Source of the DNA: CAZXCK01 sp964639225 | GTDB lineage: Bacteria > Chloroflexota > Anaerolineae > Aggregatilineales > Phototrophicaceae | Assembly: GCA_964639225.1 (NCBI GenBank) | Contig: CAZXCK010000033.1 | Coordinates: 1-32,727 of the forward strand | Length of the DNA: 32,727 bases | Direction of reading: 5' to 3' | Part shown: positions 7,443 to 16,233 of the stretch, one piece after another | How positions within the stretch are numbered: the first letter of the stretch is position 1 | Layout: each line of letters opens with the position of its first letter | Notes under the pieces: generated by a model | The model's input: the letters and a program-made list of their open reading frames with translations, nothing else | Databases searched by the model: none | What the model was told of the DNA's origin: nothing | Position numbers and translations under genes: made by a program

Positions 7443-8066
7443 TCAGCCGTTGTTTTCCGGCACCAGCACGCCGTAACCGCCGTTATCGCGGCGATACAGC
7501 ACGTTGATCGCGCCCGAATCCTGATTCTTGAACATAAAGAAGCCGTGACCCAGCAGCTCCATCTGTTCGATGGCTTCCAGTTCGGTCATCGCTTCGATTT
7601 CGATCAGCTTGCGGCGGACAATCGCAGTTTCTTCTTCGTAGTAGTCGTCGTTGTACTCCTCGGCGATGGCCTCGTAATCCAGTTCCGGGAGTTCTTCGGC
7701 CAGGGTCAGCTCTTCCGGTGTGGCGAAGTACTTCTCGCGGCCCCGGCGATTGTCCTGCTTCTTGCCCTTAAAGCGCTGGATACGGCGATACATCTTATCG
7801 ACAGCGGCGGTGATGGCGGCCTGCATGGCCTCGTTGTCTTCGCCGTTGATCTTTTCCTCAGCGCGCAGGATGGCCCCGCGACGGTGGCGCAGCGTGATCT
7901 GCGCGATGGTCAGGTTGTCTCCGCGCCGGGTATGCTGGCGCGACAGGTCGAGGCGCAAATCGGTGATATTCGGCATGTAGCGATCCAGTTTGCCGAGTTT
8001 CCTCTGGGCATATTCCTCGAGTGCCTCGGTAATCTTGATATCCTGTCCGTTTATACTCACATCCAT
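7443..8066 (-). CDS. hpf: Ribosome hibernation promoting factor, long form
   Basis: Long-form HPF/RaiA of 207 residues. It binds the 30S decoding region in starved or slow-growing cells and drives formation of inactive 100S ribosome dimers. The N-terminal domain (about 1-97) shows the beta-alpha-beta pattern with MDVSINGQDIKITEAL and the late basic helix DKMYRRIQRFKGK. An acidic Glu/Tyr-rich linker (about 118-150) leads to the C-terminal dimerisation domain (about 150-207) with ELEAIEQMELLGHGFFMF and INVLYRRDNGGYGVL. AAGGAG lies 8 nt before the ATG. It follows comF by 33 nt on the same strand and is the last gene before the convergent terminator. Family assignment is secure; whether it is transcribed with the Tad genes is inference from strand and spacing. 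Confidence 0.95.
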   Translation of the reverse strand: MDVSINGQDIKITEALEEYAQRKLGKLDRYMPNITDLRLDLSRQHTRRGDNLTIAQITLRHRRGAILRAEEKINGEDNEAMQAAITAAVDKMYRRIQRFKGKKQDNRRGREKYFATPEELTLAEELPELDYEAIAEEYNDDYYEEETAIVRRKLIEIEAMTELEAIEQMELLGHGFFMFKNQDSGAINVLYRRDNGGYGVLVPENNG

Positions 8067-8099
8067 GAGGCTTGCTCCTTCTGTAAAACCAGCCTAAAG

Positions 8100-8810
8100 C
8101 TATAGTACAAGATCAGGTCGCGCCGTGGTCACCGTCAATGCATATACGCTTCGCGCTCCCGCGTTGAGGGCAGCCTGGGCGCAGGCCGCCAGCGTCGCGC
8201 CCGTCGTGTATACGTCGTCCACCACCAGCAGATTGAGTCCGTCAACCCGGGCAGGATCGGCGGTGAAAGCGCCTGCGACGTTATCCAGGCGTTCCTGCCT
8301 GGATAACCCGACCTGCACGCGCGTGTCTCGCTCGCGCTGCAGAGACTGCGGCTCGCAGGGCAGGCCGCAGTGGGCTGCCAGCTCGCCAGCAATCAGGTTA
8401 GCCTGATTATAACGCCGGAGTGCCAATCGGGAAAAATGCAATGGAACCGGCACCACCTGGTCGATTGTCCAGGGCTGCTTGCGGATAACAGCCGCCAGGC
8501 GTGCCCCCAGCGGCGTGGCAAGCTGGGGCAGGTTCTCATATTTCAGGACGTGGATGGCGCTGCGCAGCAGACCCTCGTGAATGCCAGACGAGGCGATACC
8601 GGCCAGCGGCTCCACACAGGAAAGCCGCACATCCAGCGGAAGTTCGGCCAGCGTCTGCGCGCAGTGATCGCACCAGGTGGCATCCACGCGGCCACAGTTG
8701 GCGCAGCGCGGCGGGAAGATCAGGTCCAGGCTGTCATTGAGCATTCGCGCCAGAGACGCACGAAGCCCGGACCGTATGGGCTGGGCTTCAGGGTGTGGTT
8801 CAGTCGTCAT
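8100..8810 (-). CDS. comF: ComF family phosphoribosyltransferase-like protein
   Basis: Protein of 236 residues of the ComF/GntX family, whose members are needed for DNA uptake in competent bacteria. Four cysteines (Cys36, Cys39, Cys47, Cys50 in CANCG and WCDHC) form the N-terminal zinc finger. The C-terminal half is a type I phosphoribosyltransferase fold; LLVVDDVYTTGAT (about 197-209) is the PRPP loop with two consecutive Asp residues. VVPVPLHFSRLALRRYNQA is the family's conserved mid-region. The start has AGGAG upstream. It lies 60 nt after tadC on the same strand; the association of ComF with a type IV-like pilus locus suggests a link to DNA uptake, but the window shows no ComEC or ComEA. 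Confidence 0.93.
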   Translation of the reverse strand: MTTEPHPEAQPIRSGLRASLARMLNDSLDLIFPPRCANCGRVDATWCDHCAQTLAELPLDVRLSCVEPLAGIASSGIHEGLLRSAIHVLKYENLPQLATPLGARLAAVIRKQPWTIDQVVPVPLHFSRLALRRYNQANLIAGELAAHCGLPCEPQSLQRERDTRVQVGLSRQERLDNVAGAFTADPARVDGLNLLVVDDVYTTGATLAACAQAALNAGARSVYALTVTTARPDLVL

Positions 8811-8870
8811 CGTTTCACCGCTCCTGTTGAGCGCGTGATGGTCGCCATGTTGATGATCTAAGCGCGGGCT

Positions 8871-9800
8871 TTAGAACACGCCCACATCCATGATGGTCAG
8901 CAGCGCCGGACCCAGCAGCACGATCCAGATCGACGGGAAGATGAGCAGCACCATCGGGATCATCATCTTAACCGGGGCCTGCTGCGCTTTCTCCTGGGCG
9001 CGCTGGCGGCGCTTGGTGCGCATCTGGTCGGACTGCACGCGCAGGATTTTCGACATACTCACGCCGAGCTGGTCCGCCTGGATAATAGCGGCGGTAAAGG
9101 CGTTCACGTCGGGGACGTCCATGCGGTCGGCCATGTCCTTGAGCGCCTCACGGCGGAGCTTGCCCAACTGAATCTCGCGCAGCACACGCCCGAAGGCCAG
9201 CGCCAGCTCGTTGTCCCACTTCTCGTAGACCTTGCCCATCGCCATGTCGAAGCCCAGACCAGCTTCGACGCAGATCACCAGCAGGTCGAGCGCGTCCGGC
9301 AGCGCCTTGACGATGCTCTCCTGGCGTTTCCTGATTTTGCTGTTGAGCGACATCATCGGGAAGATGAAACCCAGCAGCGCGCCGCCACCAGTATAGGCCA
9401 GGCCCATCATCATGGTCTCTTCCATGACCATAAAGCCCAGCATGGCCCCGGCGCCGCCAAACACCAGCGTCATAGCGATGCGCGTGGCGTAAAACGTACC
9501 TGGGTCGCTGGTACTGCCCGCCAGTTCGAGTTTGCGCCGGGTCTGTGCGAGCTGCTTCTGGGGCGTCATGCGGGTGGTGATGCCGGCGATGTTGCGCACC
9601 AGCGGCACCAGAACGCGATCCTTGAAGCCGATCTCCAGCTCGATCTCCTGCAGCGATTCTGGCAGCTCGCGCTCGCCGTACTGCGCCAGACGTTCCTGCA
9701 ATGGGTCGCGGTCGTTATTATCGTTCAGGCCCACATACAGCAGGCCGCCAATGAGTGCCATAACACCCAGAACAATGACGGCGATCAGAATAGGGTCCAT
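8871..9800 (-). CDS. tadC: Tad pilus inner-membrane platform protein TadC
   Basis: Type II secretion F-domain protein of 309 residues. It forms, with TadB, the membrane platform on which the TadA motor acts to extrude Flp-type pili. An N-terminal membrane helix (about 5-26), a cytosolic stretch, a pair of helices (about 110-160), and the F domain with KALPDALDLLVICVEAGLGFDMAM are visible. The last helices are near 275-305. The conserved 'P..ldlL....eaG.gf..A' signature matches TadC/GspF proteins. It lies 46 nt after tadB on the same strand and is followed by comF. Because no outer-membrane secretin gene appears, the arrangement fits a single-membrane envelope, though the secretin could be elsewhere. 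Confidence 0.92.
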   Translation of the reverse strand: MDPILIAVIVLGVMALIGGLLYVGLNDNNDRDPLQERLAQYGERELPESLQEIELEIGFKDRVLVPLVRNIAGITTRMTPQKQLAQTRRKLELAGSTSDPGTFYATRIAMTLVFGGAGAMLGFMVMEETMMMGLAYTGGGALLGFIFPMMSLNSKIRKRQESIVKALPDALDLLVICVEAGLGFDMAMGKVYEKWDNELALAFGRVLREIQLGKLRREALKDMADRMDVPDVNAFTAAIIQADQLGVSMSKILRVQSDQMRTKRRQRAQEKAQQAPVKMMIPMVLLIFPSIWIVLLGPALLTIMDVGVF

Positions 9801-9846
9801 AGGCCACCCCTTACCTTGTAAACCTCAATAAGCACCGGTACTGGCA

Positions 9847-10839
9847 CTAAATCTCGATGTCGATGATTTTCTGAATAATAGCTGTGCCCATGCCGATGAG
9901 CGCCAGACCCGCGCCCAGCATCGGCCAGCCACACATACGATTTTCGAATAGCTGACCCACGTAACCAGGATTGACCATGTTGAGGAAGATCGCCAGCGCA
10001 ATCGGCAGAAAACTGATCAGATAGCCGGTGATGCGCCCCTGCGATGTCAGCACGCGAATCTCGCCCTTGAGCTTGATACGCTCGCGGATGGTGCCGCTGA
10101 TGACTTCCAGAATCTCGGCCAGGTTACCGCCGACCTCACGCTGAATGTTGACGGCTGTCACCACCAGGTCCAGGTCCGCGCTTTCGACACGTTCCAGCAG
10201 GTGGGCCAGCGCGTCCGACATATCGATGCCTAACTGGACTTCCTGCACCACCCGGCGAAACTCGGTGCGGGTAGGTTCTGGCGCGTCTTTGGCGACGGCT
10301 TCCATCGACTGCATGACGCTGTAACCGGAGCGCAGCGCGTTGACCCACAGGCCCAGCGTATCCGGTAGCTGCGTCTCGAAGTCGATGAGACGCTTGCTGA
10401 TGACGCGCGAGACGTAAATACGCGGCAGGAAGAACCCCACGAAGGCCATCACAATCGAGAAGATCAGGTCGCCGCGAAACACGACGAAGTAACCGGCGAC
10501 GAAGGCGCCCATCATGGCGACGACATGCAGCACCGCGAACTCTGCCACCGTCAGCTTGAGGTTGGCGCGCGCGAGCTGCACTCGCCACTTTTTGCCGAAA
10601 CTTCGGTCCTCAAGGACGTTGTTGAGGGCGTCCAGGGCGCGGTTTTGGGCCACTGGCTCCTGTAGATCGTCTTCCTCGTCCAGGTCCAGCATGGCCCGGT
10701 AATCTTCGCCAGCAGAACCACGCCCCAATCGTTCTTCGATCAGGTTGTTTTCTGCCCGCGCGCCGATCACGCCGATGACGATGATGAAAAACGCCACCAG
10801 CCCGGCTCCCCCCATAATCAAGAGTTGTAGTGTGGTCAT
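9847..10839 (-). CDS. tadB: Tad pilus inner-membrane platform protein TadB
   Basis: Protein of 330 residues with the TadB layout: an N-terminal membrane helix (about 5-27), a cytosolic linker, two close helices (about 100-145), an F domain (about 165-290) with FETQLPDTLGLWVNALRSGYSVMQ and EFRRVVQEVQLG, and a C-terminal helix pair ending near residue 325. LPDTL..l...lrsG.s..qa is the family signature. It sits between tadA (53 nt upstream) and tadC (46 nt downstream), the usual order A-B-C. TadB and TadC are thought to form a hetero-complex contacted by the TadA ATPase. There is no sign of truncation. Confidence 0.93.
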   Translation of the reverse strand: MTTLQLLIMGGAGLVAFFIIVIGVIGARAENNLIEERLGRGSAGEDYRAMLDLDEEDDLQEPVAQNRALDALNNVLEDRSFGKKWRVQLARANLKLTVAEFAVLHVVAMMGAFVAGYFVVFRGDLIFSIVMAFVGFFLPRIYVSRVISKRLIDFETQLPDTLGLWVNALRSGYSVMQSMEAVAKDAPEPTRTEFRRVVQEVQLGIDMSDALAHLLERVESADLDLVVTAVNIQREVGGNLAEILEVISGTIRERIKLKGEIRVLTSQGRITGYLISFLPIALAIFLNMVNPGYVGQLFENRMCGWPMLGAGLALIGMGTAIIQKIIDIEI

Positions 10840-10892
10840 CTGTAGAACCCTGTTTCCATTACACCGGCCGGCAGCGCCGCCTAGTGACGGCC

Positions 10893-12320
10893 TTAACGGC
10901 GTGCGCCGACACCGAATGTCGATGGCGGCAGATGAATACCCGCGTCTTCGATCTGGTCGATGAACTTGGGCCGGATGCCGCTGGGGCGAATGCGCCCGAT
11001 GATCTTGCCGCCTTCGTAGCCGGTCTGCTCGAACTCGAAGATGTCGGACATGGTAATCATCTCGCCTTCCATGCCCTGCACTTCGGTGATGTACATGATC
11101 TTGCGCGAACCATCGCGCAGGCGCGACTGCTGGCAGATCACGTCAATGGCCGATGCGATCTGCTCGCGGATAGCGCGCACAGGCAGCTCCACGCCGGCCA
11201 TCAGGCACATCACCTCAAGGCGCGAGACCGAGTCGCGTGGGCTGTTGGCGTGCAGCGTCGTCAATGAACCATCATGGCCGGTGTTCATGGCCTGGAGCAT
11301 GTCCAGCGCCTCGCCAGAACGACACTCACCAACGATGATGCGTTCCGGGCGCATACGCAGACAGTTAACAACCAGGTCCTGAATGTCGATCGCGCCCGCG
11401 CCTTCGATGTTGGCCGGGCGGCTTTCCAGCGTGACAACGTGTTCCTGCTGGAGCTGAAGCTCGGCGGCGTTCTCCACCGTGATGATGCGCTCGTCGTTGG
11501 GGATGAAGCTCGACAGCACGTTGAGCAGCGTCGTTTTACCAGAGCCGGTACCCCCGGCGACGACCATGTTCAGGCGGCCAATCACGCACGCCCGCAAAAA
11601 GTCGGCGATTTCCACTGTCATCGATCCGAAGCGGATGAGGTCCTGTACGCCCAGCGGGTCACGGGCGAACTTACGGATGGTAATGGTGGGGCCGTTGAGC
11701 GCGATGGGCCGGATGACGACGTTCACACGCGAACCATCGGGCAGGCGGGCGTCCACCAGCGGCGAACTCTCGTCCACACGCCGCCCCAGCGGGGCCACGA
11801 TGCGGTCGATGATGCGCAGTACATGTTCGTCATCGTCGAAGGTGATCGGTGTGCGCATCAGGTTACCCTTGCGCTCCACAAAGATCGACTTGGGACCGTT
11901 GACCATGATCTCGCTGATGCTGTCGTCGTTGAGCAGCGGCTCGATGGGGCCAAAGCCCAGGATTTCAGCCACGATGGCGTCGAACAGCCGCTGGCGCTCG
12001 GTGCGGGAGAGGACCATACTCTCCTCGGCCAGGATGGTGTTGAACAGCTCTTCGATGTGGCGTCGTACTTCGTCTTTGCGGCTGGTGTCGATGTTCTTCT
12101 GGTCGATCTCGGCCAGCAGCTTGTGCTGTACACGAACCTTGAGGTCCATGTAACCGCCGCTGCTGTTGGCATCTGGCGCTTTGACGCGCCGCGACGCTGC
12201 CGACCGGTTGTCGTCTTCGGCGGGTCTGGCGTTTTCCTGCGTGCGCTGGCCGCCGCGCTGCTGATTCTGGTTGCCGCCACCGCTTTTACCACTTTTATCA
12301 ATACGGCTGAGTAATGACAT
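10893..12320 (-). CDS. tadA: Tad pilus motor ATPase TadA (CpaF)
   Basis: Cytosolic hexameric ATPase of 475 residues powering Flp/Tad pilus assembly (and retraction in some systems). After a Gly/Gln/Asn-rich low-complexity N-terminus (about 10-55) comes the CpaF N-domain (about 60-230) with FGPIEPLLNDDSISEIMVNG. The motor core follows: Walker A VVAGGTGSGKTTLL (about 253-266), the Asp-box region ITVENAAELQL (consensus has Asp or Glu), Walker B RIIVGECRSGEA (about 326-337), and the His box HDGSLTTLHANS (about 349-360). All catalytic elements look intact. It stands between cpaE and tadB on the minus strand. The C-terminal 40 residues carry the 'GIRPKF...G' end typical of CpaF. Confidence 0.96.
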   Translation of the reverse strand: MSLLSRIDKSGKSGGGNQNQQRGGQRTQENARPAEDDNRSAASRRVKAPDANSSGGYMDLKVRVQHKLLAEIDQKNIDTSRKDEVRRHIEELFNTILAEESMVLSRTERQRLFDAIVAEILGFGPIEPLLNDDSISEIMVNGPKSIFVERKGNLMRTPITFDDDEHVLRIIDRIVAPLGRRVDESSPLVDARLPDGSRVNVVIRPIALNGPTITIRKFARDPLGVQDLIRFGSMTVEIADFLRACVIGRLNMVVAGGTGSGKTTLLNVLSSFIPNDERIITVENAAELQLQQEHVVTLESRPANIEGAGAIDIQDLVVNCLRMRPERIIVGECRSGEALDMLQAMNTGHDGSLTTLHANSPRDSVSRLEVMCLMAGVELPVRAIREQIASAIDVICQQSRLRDGSRKIMYITEVQGMEGEMITMSDIFEFEQTGYEGGKIIGRIRPSGIRPKFIDQIEDAGIHLPPSTFGVGARR

Positions 12321-12362
12321 GTGACTGACTCCGTTTTTTCATGCGACTGGTGCTGGCGCAGG

Positions 12363-13700
12363 CTACCGGCTCAGGAAACTGGCCAGGCCGGAGCGTTTGC
12401 GCGCATCGCCGTCTTCTTCGCTGCTTTCACCCTTGCCCATGAACTCTCGTCGGATTAACTCCGCCGTTTCCAGAAATTGTCTGATAGGTGCCTTGCTCTG
12501 GTCTCGATCCGCCGCGATGATCGGTATACCGCGATTGATGGCATTCAGCATCAGGCGTTCTTCCACCGCCGGGATGGTCGCCAGCACTTTATGGCGCAGG
12601 TAGCCCTCGATCTTGTCGACCGCGAATGTCCCCGATTTGCCCTTTTTGTCGTCAACCATGCGATTGAGGACGAGTGGCATGCGGCCAGCGCCGTACTCCA
12701 TGCGGTTGAACAGGTCCAGTACCAGACGCAGGTTCTTGACCGAAATGAGCGTCGGCGAACCGACCAGCACAATCTTGCTGGAACGATCAAACAGGTTGAG
12801 GTTGACTTCGTTCATTGAGCAACCAGTATCGACAATGACAAAATCGTAACGCTCGGCGATGCGTTCAACGATGGTCGCGGTGGCGGCTGGCGTTTCGCGC
12901 AGCGCCTCGGCTTCTTCAGGATCGACCGGCGCGGCCAGCACCTTCAGGCCGCTGTCGTGCGTCATGATGATGTGTTCGACCAGATCAAGGTCCAGGTCGT
13001 TGACATCTTCGGCCAGGTTGGCGATGCTGCTGGTGGCTTTCAGGTTGAGAAATGCGGCGACATCGCCGAATTGCAGGTCGGCGTCCACCAGCAGCACCCG
13101 GACGTTTTCGCCCATCAGGCCAGACGCCAGATTGATGGCGACGCTGGTGGTGCCAACGCCGCCCTGCGGACTATATACCGTGATGATATGACCAGCGCGC
13201 TCGCCGCTGGCTTTGGTTTTCTCGCGGCCCGGCAGGTCCAGCGGCTGGTTGTTTTCCATCGCTGTGTACTGCCGCCGGACGGCCTCGTGATTACGATAGA
13301 CCGTGCGGATGGTGTTGTACAGCTCATCCATGTTGATGGGCTTCGTCAGAAAGTCCCTGGCCCCGGCCAGCATGGCGCGCCGCATATAGTCAGCGTCGTT
13401 CTGTACCGACATGATGATGACAGCGCTGGTGGGCACCGTCTTGTTGACCAGTGACGTGGCCTGCAGACCGTCCATGTCGGGCATGTTGATGTCCATGATG
13501 ATGACATCAGGCTTGAGCTGCCGTGCCATCTCCACGCCTTCGCGTCCGGTCCCTGCCGAGCCGACAACCTTCAGGTCCTGCTCGAAGGCCAGCAGCTTTT
13601 TGATGTTTTCCCGTGTTTCCGGGATGTCATCTACCAGCAGGATGGTAATCTCGTTCTTCGAGTTATTGTCCGGCGACGATTTTAGCGATCTACCACTCAT
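12363..13700 (-). CDS. cpaE: Receiver-domain CpaE/TadZ-type pilus localisation ATPase
   Basis: Two-part protein of 445 residues. Residues about 17-140 are a CheY-like receiver with Asp24/Asp25 acidic pair, phospho-acceptor Asp70 (IIMDINMPDMDG), Ser98 and Lys120 (FLTKP); the full phosphorylation set is present, unlike the degenerate receivers reported for some CpaE/TadZ proteins. Residues about 168-420 are a MinD/ParA-like ATPase with VYSPQGGVGTTSVAINLA, LLVDADLQFGD and VIVDTG. The P-loop reads QGGVGTT, so both the signature Lys and the usual second Lys of KGGxGKT are replaced (Gln179, Thr184). CpaE/TadZ proteins position the Tad apparatus in the cell. The gene lies between cpaB and tadA. Activity of the ATPase is uncertain; the role in pilus assembly follows from family and context. 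Confidence 0.93.
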   Translation of the reverse strand: MSGRSLKSSPDNNSKNEITILLVDDIPETRENIKKLLAFEQDLKVVGSAGTGREGVEMARQLKPDVIIMDINMPDMDGLQATSLVNKTVPTSAVIIMSVQNDADYMRRAMLAGARDFLTKPINMDELYNTIRTVYRNHEAVRRQYTAMENNQPLDLPGREKTKASGERAGHIITVYSPQGGVGTTSVAINLASGLMGENVRVLLVDADLQFGDVAAFLNLKATSSIANLAEDVNDLDLDLVEHIIMTHDSGLKVLAAPVDPEEAEALRETPAATATIVERIAERYDFVIVDTGCSMNEVNLNLFDRSSKIVLVGSPTLISVKNLRLVLDLFNRMEYGAGRMPLVLNRMVDDKKGKSGTFAVDKIEGYLRHKVLATIPAVEERLMLNAINRGIPIIAADRDQSKAPIRQFLETAELIRREFMGKGESSEEDGDARKRSGLASFLSR

Positions 13701-13749
13701 CTAACGGTCCTTAACATGTCTGGGCTGTCCGTGTTTTACAAATGGTCTG

Positions 13750-14955
13750 TTATGGCTGCTGTGTTGTCTCTGTATCACGCATGATCTGGCGGATGCTGCG
13801 GATAGCCGGCTCGATGGAAAATGCCCGCTTGACCGGTACCGTGATGTTGTAATCGTTCATGATGTAGTCCAGCGTCACTGGGTCGGTCGGCACGCGCGAT
13901 GTATCCGAAGCGGCGCGCAGTGTAAAGACAAATGGTATGCCAGCCTCCATAATCCAGTTGAGGATAACGGCTTCCTGTGGTGTCACCGCCAGCGTCACGA
14001 TATCCGGGCGATCAGGTACATCCGTAGGTTGCGGCGGTGCTTCGGCACCCTGCTGCTGCTGGGCCGGCGGTGGCGCGACCTCTTCCACCGGAGTGGGCGT
14101 GGCTACCGGGCCGAACAACCGCCCGTCCGATGGCCATTCACCGACATACAGCACCAGCGAATCCTGCACGGTGCGCTGGGTCACCAGGCGTGGTCGTGGC
14201 TCCTCTGACGGGCGCACCAGCACCGGCCAGTCAACGGGTACGCTGCGCGTCGTCAGGGTGTTGGGGTCCAGCGCCGACAGTGGCACGCGCAGCGTCTCGA
14301 AGCGGCCTTCGACATCGGCGCCGGTCGTCAGCGATACACCGCCTTCGTCAATGTTGGTGTTGACCAGGTTAATGTTGTTAGGCTGGGCGCTCTGGAATGC
14401 TTCGTCGAGTTCGATGAAAAGCATCGAAATGATAATGTCAACCCGGTCACCGGGCTGGATGGCGTAAGCCACCGACGTATAGACATCAATCGGCATGGCG
14501 ATACCCACCAGGCCGCTGGGGATGATAGCCGAAGCGTCAGAGCCGACCGCCGCCAGGCTGGCGAGGTCATCTACCACATACGAAGTGAGGACCGGCTGCT
14601 CCACGTAAATATCGGTGCGGGCGCGTTTGCCGACCACATCGTCCATGCTGGTGACCACATTGAACGGTACCGCGTCCAGCGGCCAGGGCTGGAACCGCAC
14701 CGCGTCCGGCGGGATCAGCGACCCGCGCGAGATGTTCTGCACCGAAACGATGATATCGACCAGCTCCTGGGTGGGCAGCGGCGTCTCGGCGGGTGCGTCT
14801 GTAGCTGCTGGCGCGTCGCCATCACCCGACTCAAAGACCGCCCCTGATGGGCTGTCACCGCCGTTGTCGCCGTTGCCGAGCAGCAGCACCGCTGCAACCG
14901 CGCCGATAATCACAATCAGCAAAATCAGAATGAGAATTCGTGTACGACCCTGCAT
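13750..14955 (-). CDS. cpaB: Flp pilus assembly protein CpaB (SAF domain)
   Basis: Protein of 401 residues: short basic start, one membrane helix (about 7-27), a low-complexity Asp/Ala/Gly/Thr linker, then a SAF domain (about 67-130) with VDIIVSVQNISRGSLIPPDAV and YVEQPVLTSYVVD, followed by a longer beta-rich CpaB/RcpC region. A Pro/Gln-rich insert (near 285-310) and the C-terminal stretch after residue 320 (VTLAVTPQEAVILNWIMEAG) are typical of the family. CpaB is an extracytoplasmic assembly factor of Tad pili. It is the first structural gene of the pilus set, with a strong GGAGGAGG ribosome binding site 5 nt before its ATG. A 164-nt AT-rich region separates it from the kinase gene, so it may have its own promoter. 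Confidence 0.9.
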   Translation of the reverse strand: MQGRTRILILILLIVIIGAVAAVLLLGNGDNGGDSPSGAVFESGDGDAPAATDAPAETPLPTQELVDIIVSVQNISRGSLIPPDAVRFQPWPLDAVPFNVVTSMDDVVGKRARTDIYVEQPVLTSYVVDDLASLAAVGSDASAIIPSGLVGIAMPIDVYTSVAYAIQPGDRVDIIISMLFIELDEAFQSAQPNNINLVNTNIDEGGVSLTTGADVEGRFETLRVPLSALDPNTLTTRSVPVDWPVLVRPSEEPRPRLVTQRTVQDSLVLYVGEWPSDGRLFGPVATPTPVEEVAPPPAQQQQGAEAPPQPTDVPDRPDIVTLAVTPQEAVILNWIMEAGIPFVFTLRAASDTSRVPTDPVTLDYIMNDYNITVPVKRAFSIEPAIRSIRQIMRDTETTQQP

Positions 14956-15119
14956 GAGCCTCCTCCGAGATGACGAGGTTTCAGAACTGTTGACATGCCC
15001 CGATCAACCCCGGAGCAGTTCCTTCTGAATTTATGTTAAGGTAATTTCCGTAAATTGTCCCTGAATTTTCTCAATGGTTACGAAAAGTTAACCGAGTTCC
15101 GTAACATTAACTGAGCCAG
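14956..15119 (-). promoter_or_regulatory. AT-rich regulatory region ahead of cpaB
   Basis: This 164-nt gap is clearly richer in A and T than its surroundings. On the minus strand, GGGACA (15061-15056) and TAACAT (15038-15033) are 17 nt apart and make a weak promoter pair for cpaB. Further upstream, GTTACG (15077-15082) and CGTAAC (15100-15105) on the plus strand form an inverted repeat with centres 23 bp apart and a GTTAAC palindrome (15087-15092) almost at its middle. The position just upstream of the pilus genes suits binding by the NarL-type regulator encoded nearby, but that is inference. Confidence 0.35.
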
Positions 15120-16190
15120 CTAATGTGATGGAATCTCCACGCGGACCTGCGTGCCTTCGTTTTCGTTGCTGTTGATAGACAGCGTTCCGCCCACCAGTTC
15201 GAACTTCTCGCGCAGCGTGACCAGGCCCTGCGCGCGGGCGTCGCGGTGGCCCTCGTCACCGAAAACCGCCTCGGCGTCGAAGCCGCGTCCGTTGTCCCTG
15301 ACACCGATTTTGATCCTCTCACCGTTCATATCCAGATGGACCTGTACCTCGCTGGCGCTGGCGTAGTCGCGGGCGTGGCCCATCAGCTCCTGTATACAGC
15401 GGAAGATCATCACCTCGCGGTGTGTCTCCAGCCGGCGCTCCTCGCCGTTAATATCCAGCTTGACGATGATATCGGTCTTTTCCCGGTAGGAGTCTGCATA
15501 ACGGCGCACGGTGGGGACCAGACCCAGGTCGTCGAGCATCATCGGGCGCAGGTCGAAGATAAAGTCGCGCACCTTCTGGAAAGTGGAACTGGCCGATGTC
15601 TTGAGGTTGTCCAGTTCTTCGGCGGCGCGCTTGGGGTCGCGGTCGAACAGCCGGTAGCAGATTTCCGCCTGGAGAATAAAGTTGGTCAGCGACTGCGCCG
15701 GACCATCGTGCATCTGCCGGGCCAGCCGCTGGCGTTCTTCTTCCTGGGCCTGGACGACGCGCACAATGTTGACAGCGGCCCGGTTGTCGCTCTGGATGAC
15801 ATCTTCCTCGTCCATGACCATCTCGACGCCCTTGAACTTGCTCAGAATCTGGTTGAGCAAGACCGCTTCCTGTTCCAGATAATCGTAATGGCTCTGGAAT
15901 TTCTCCAACTGGCCGCGCATGGTCGCCAGCCGAAAACGGGCGTCCAGCGCTTCGTTATAGCGGTCGCGGATGTCCTCGCGGGGCAGGCTGTCCAGGTTGG
16001 CCTGGATGGTTTGCAGGTCAGCGGCCAGGTCAGAGTTGCGCTGCTGCTCGCGGTTGACCATGAGTTCCGTCTGGTCGATCTGCGATTTGATCTCGCCCCG
16101 TTTGCGCTTGATGGTCGATAAGCGCTCGCTGATGATCTGTAACAGCTCTTCTTTGGGGTCCAGTTGGGCGTCGTCTCTTACGATGTCCAT
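15120..16190 (-). CDS. Cytosolic DegS/NarX-type sensor histidine kinase
   Basis: Protein of 356 residues with no membrane segment. Residues about 15-120 are a long coiled coil rich in Glu, Gln, Lys and Arg, as in the DegS sensor of Gram-positive bacteria. A HisKA_3 dimerisation domain follows with phospho-acceptor His161 in RLARQMHDGPAQSL, then DLRPMMLDDLGL and an HATPase region. The G1 box DNGRGFD (about 299-305) and a G2-like GLVTLREKFELVGG are present. The N-box is odd: QELMGHARDYA stands where family members read like QEaltNalKHA, so the Mg-coordinating Asn is replaced by His272 and the following Lys and His by Asp and Tyr. ATP binding may be altered. The gene follows its response regulator by 43 nt, so they probably form a pair controlling the pilus genes. 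Confidence 0.88.
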   Translation of the reverse strand: MDIVRDDAQLDPKEELLQIISERLSTIKRKRGEIKSQIDQTELMVNREQQRNSDLAADLQTIQANLDSLPREDIRDRYNEALDARFRLATMRGQLEKFQSHYDYLEQEAVLLNQILSKFKGVEMVMDEEDVIQSDNRAAVNIVRVVQAQEEERQRLARQMHDGPAQSLTNFILQAEICYRLFDRDPKRAAEELDNLKTSASSTFQKVRDFIFDLRPMMLDDLGLVPTVRRYADSYREKTDIIVKLDINGEERRLETHREVMIFRCIQELMGHARDYASASEVQVHLDMNGERIKIGVRDNGRGFDAEAVFGDEGHRDARAQGLVTLREKFELVGGTLSINSNENEGTQVRVEIPSH

Positions 16191-16233
16191 TGTCTGTTAT
16201 CCTATCCGGTCTGGTTCTGATGACAGAAAACCG

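Noticed and set aside
11274..12314. Open frame of 346 codons opposite tadA
   Set aside because: It is fully antisense to intact TadA motifs and its His/Asp-rich translation resembles a reverse-frame shadow.
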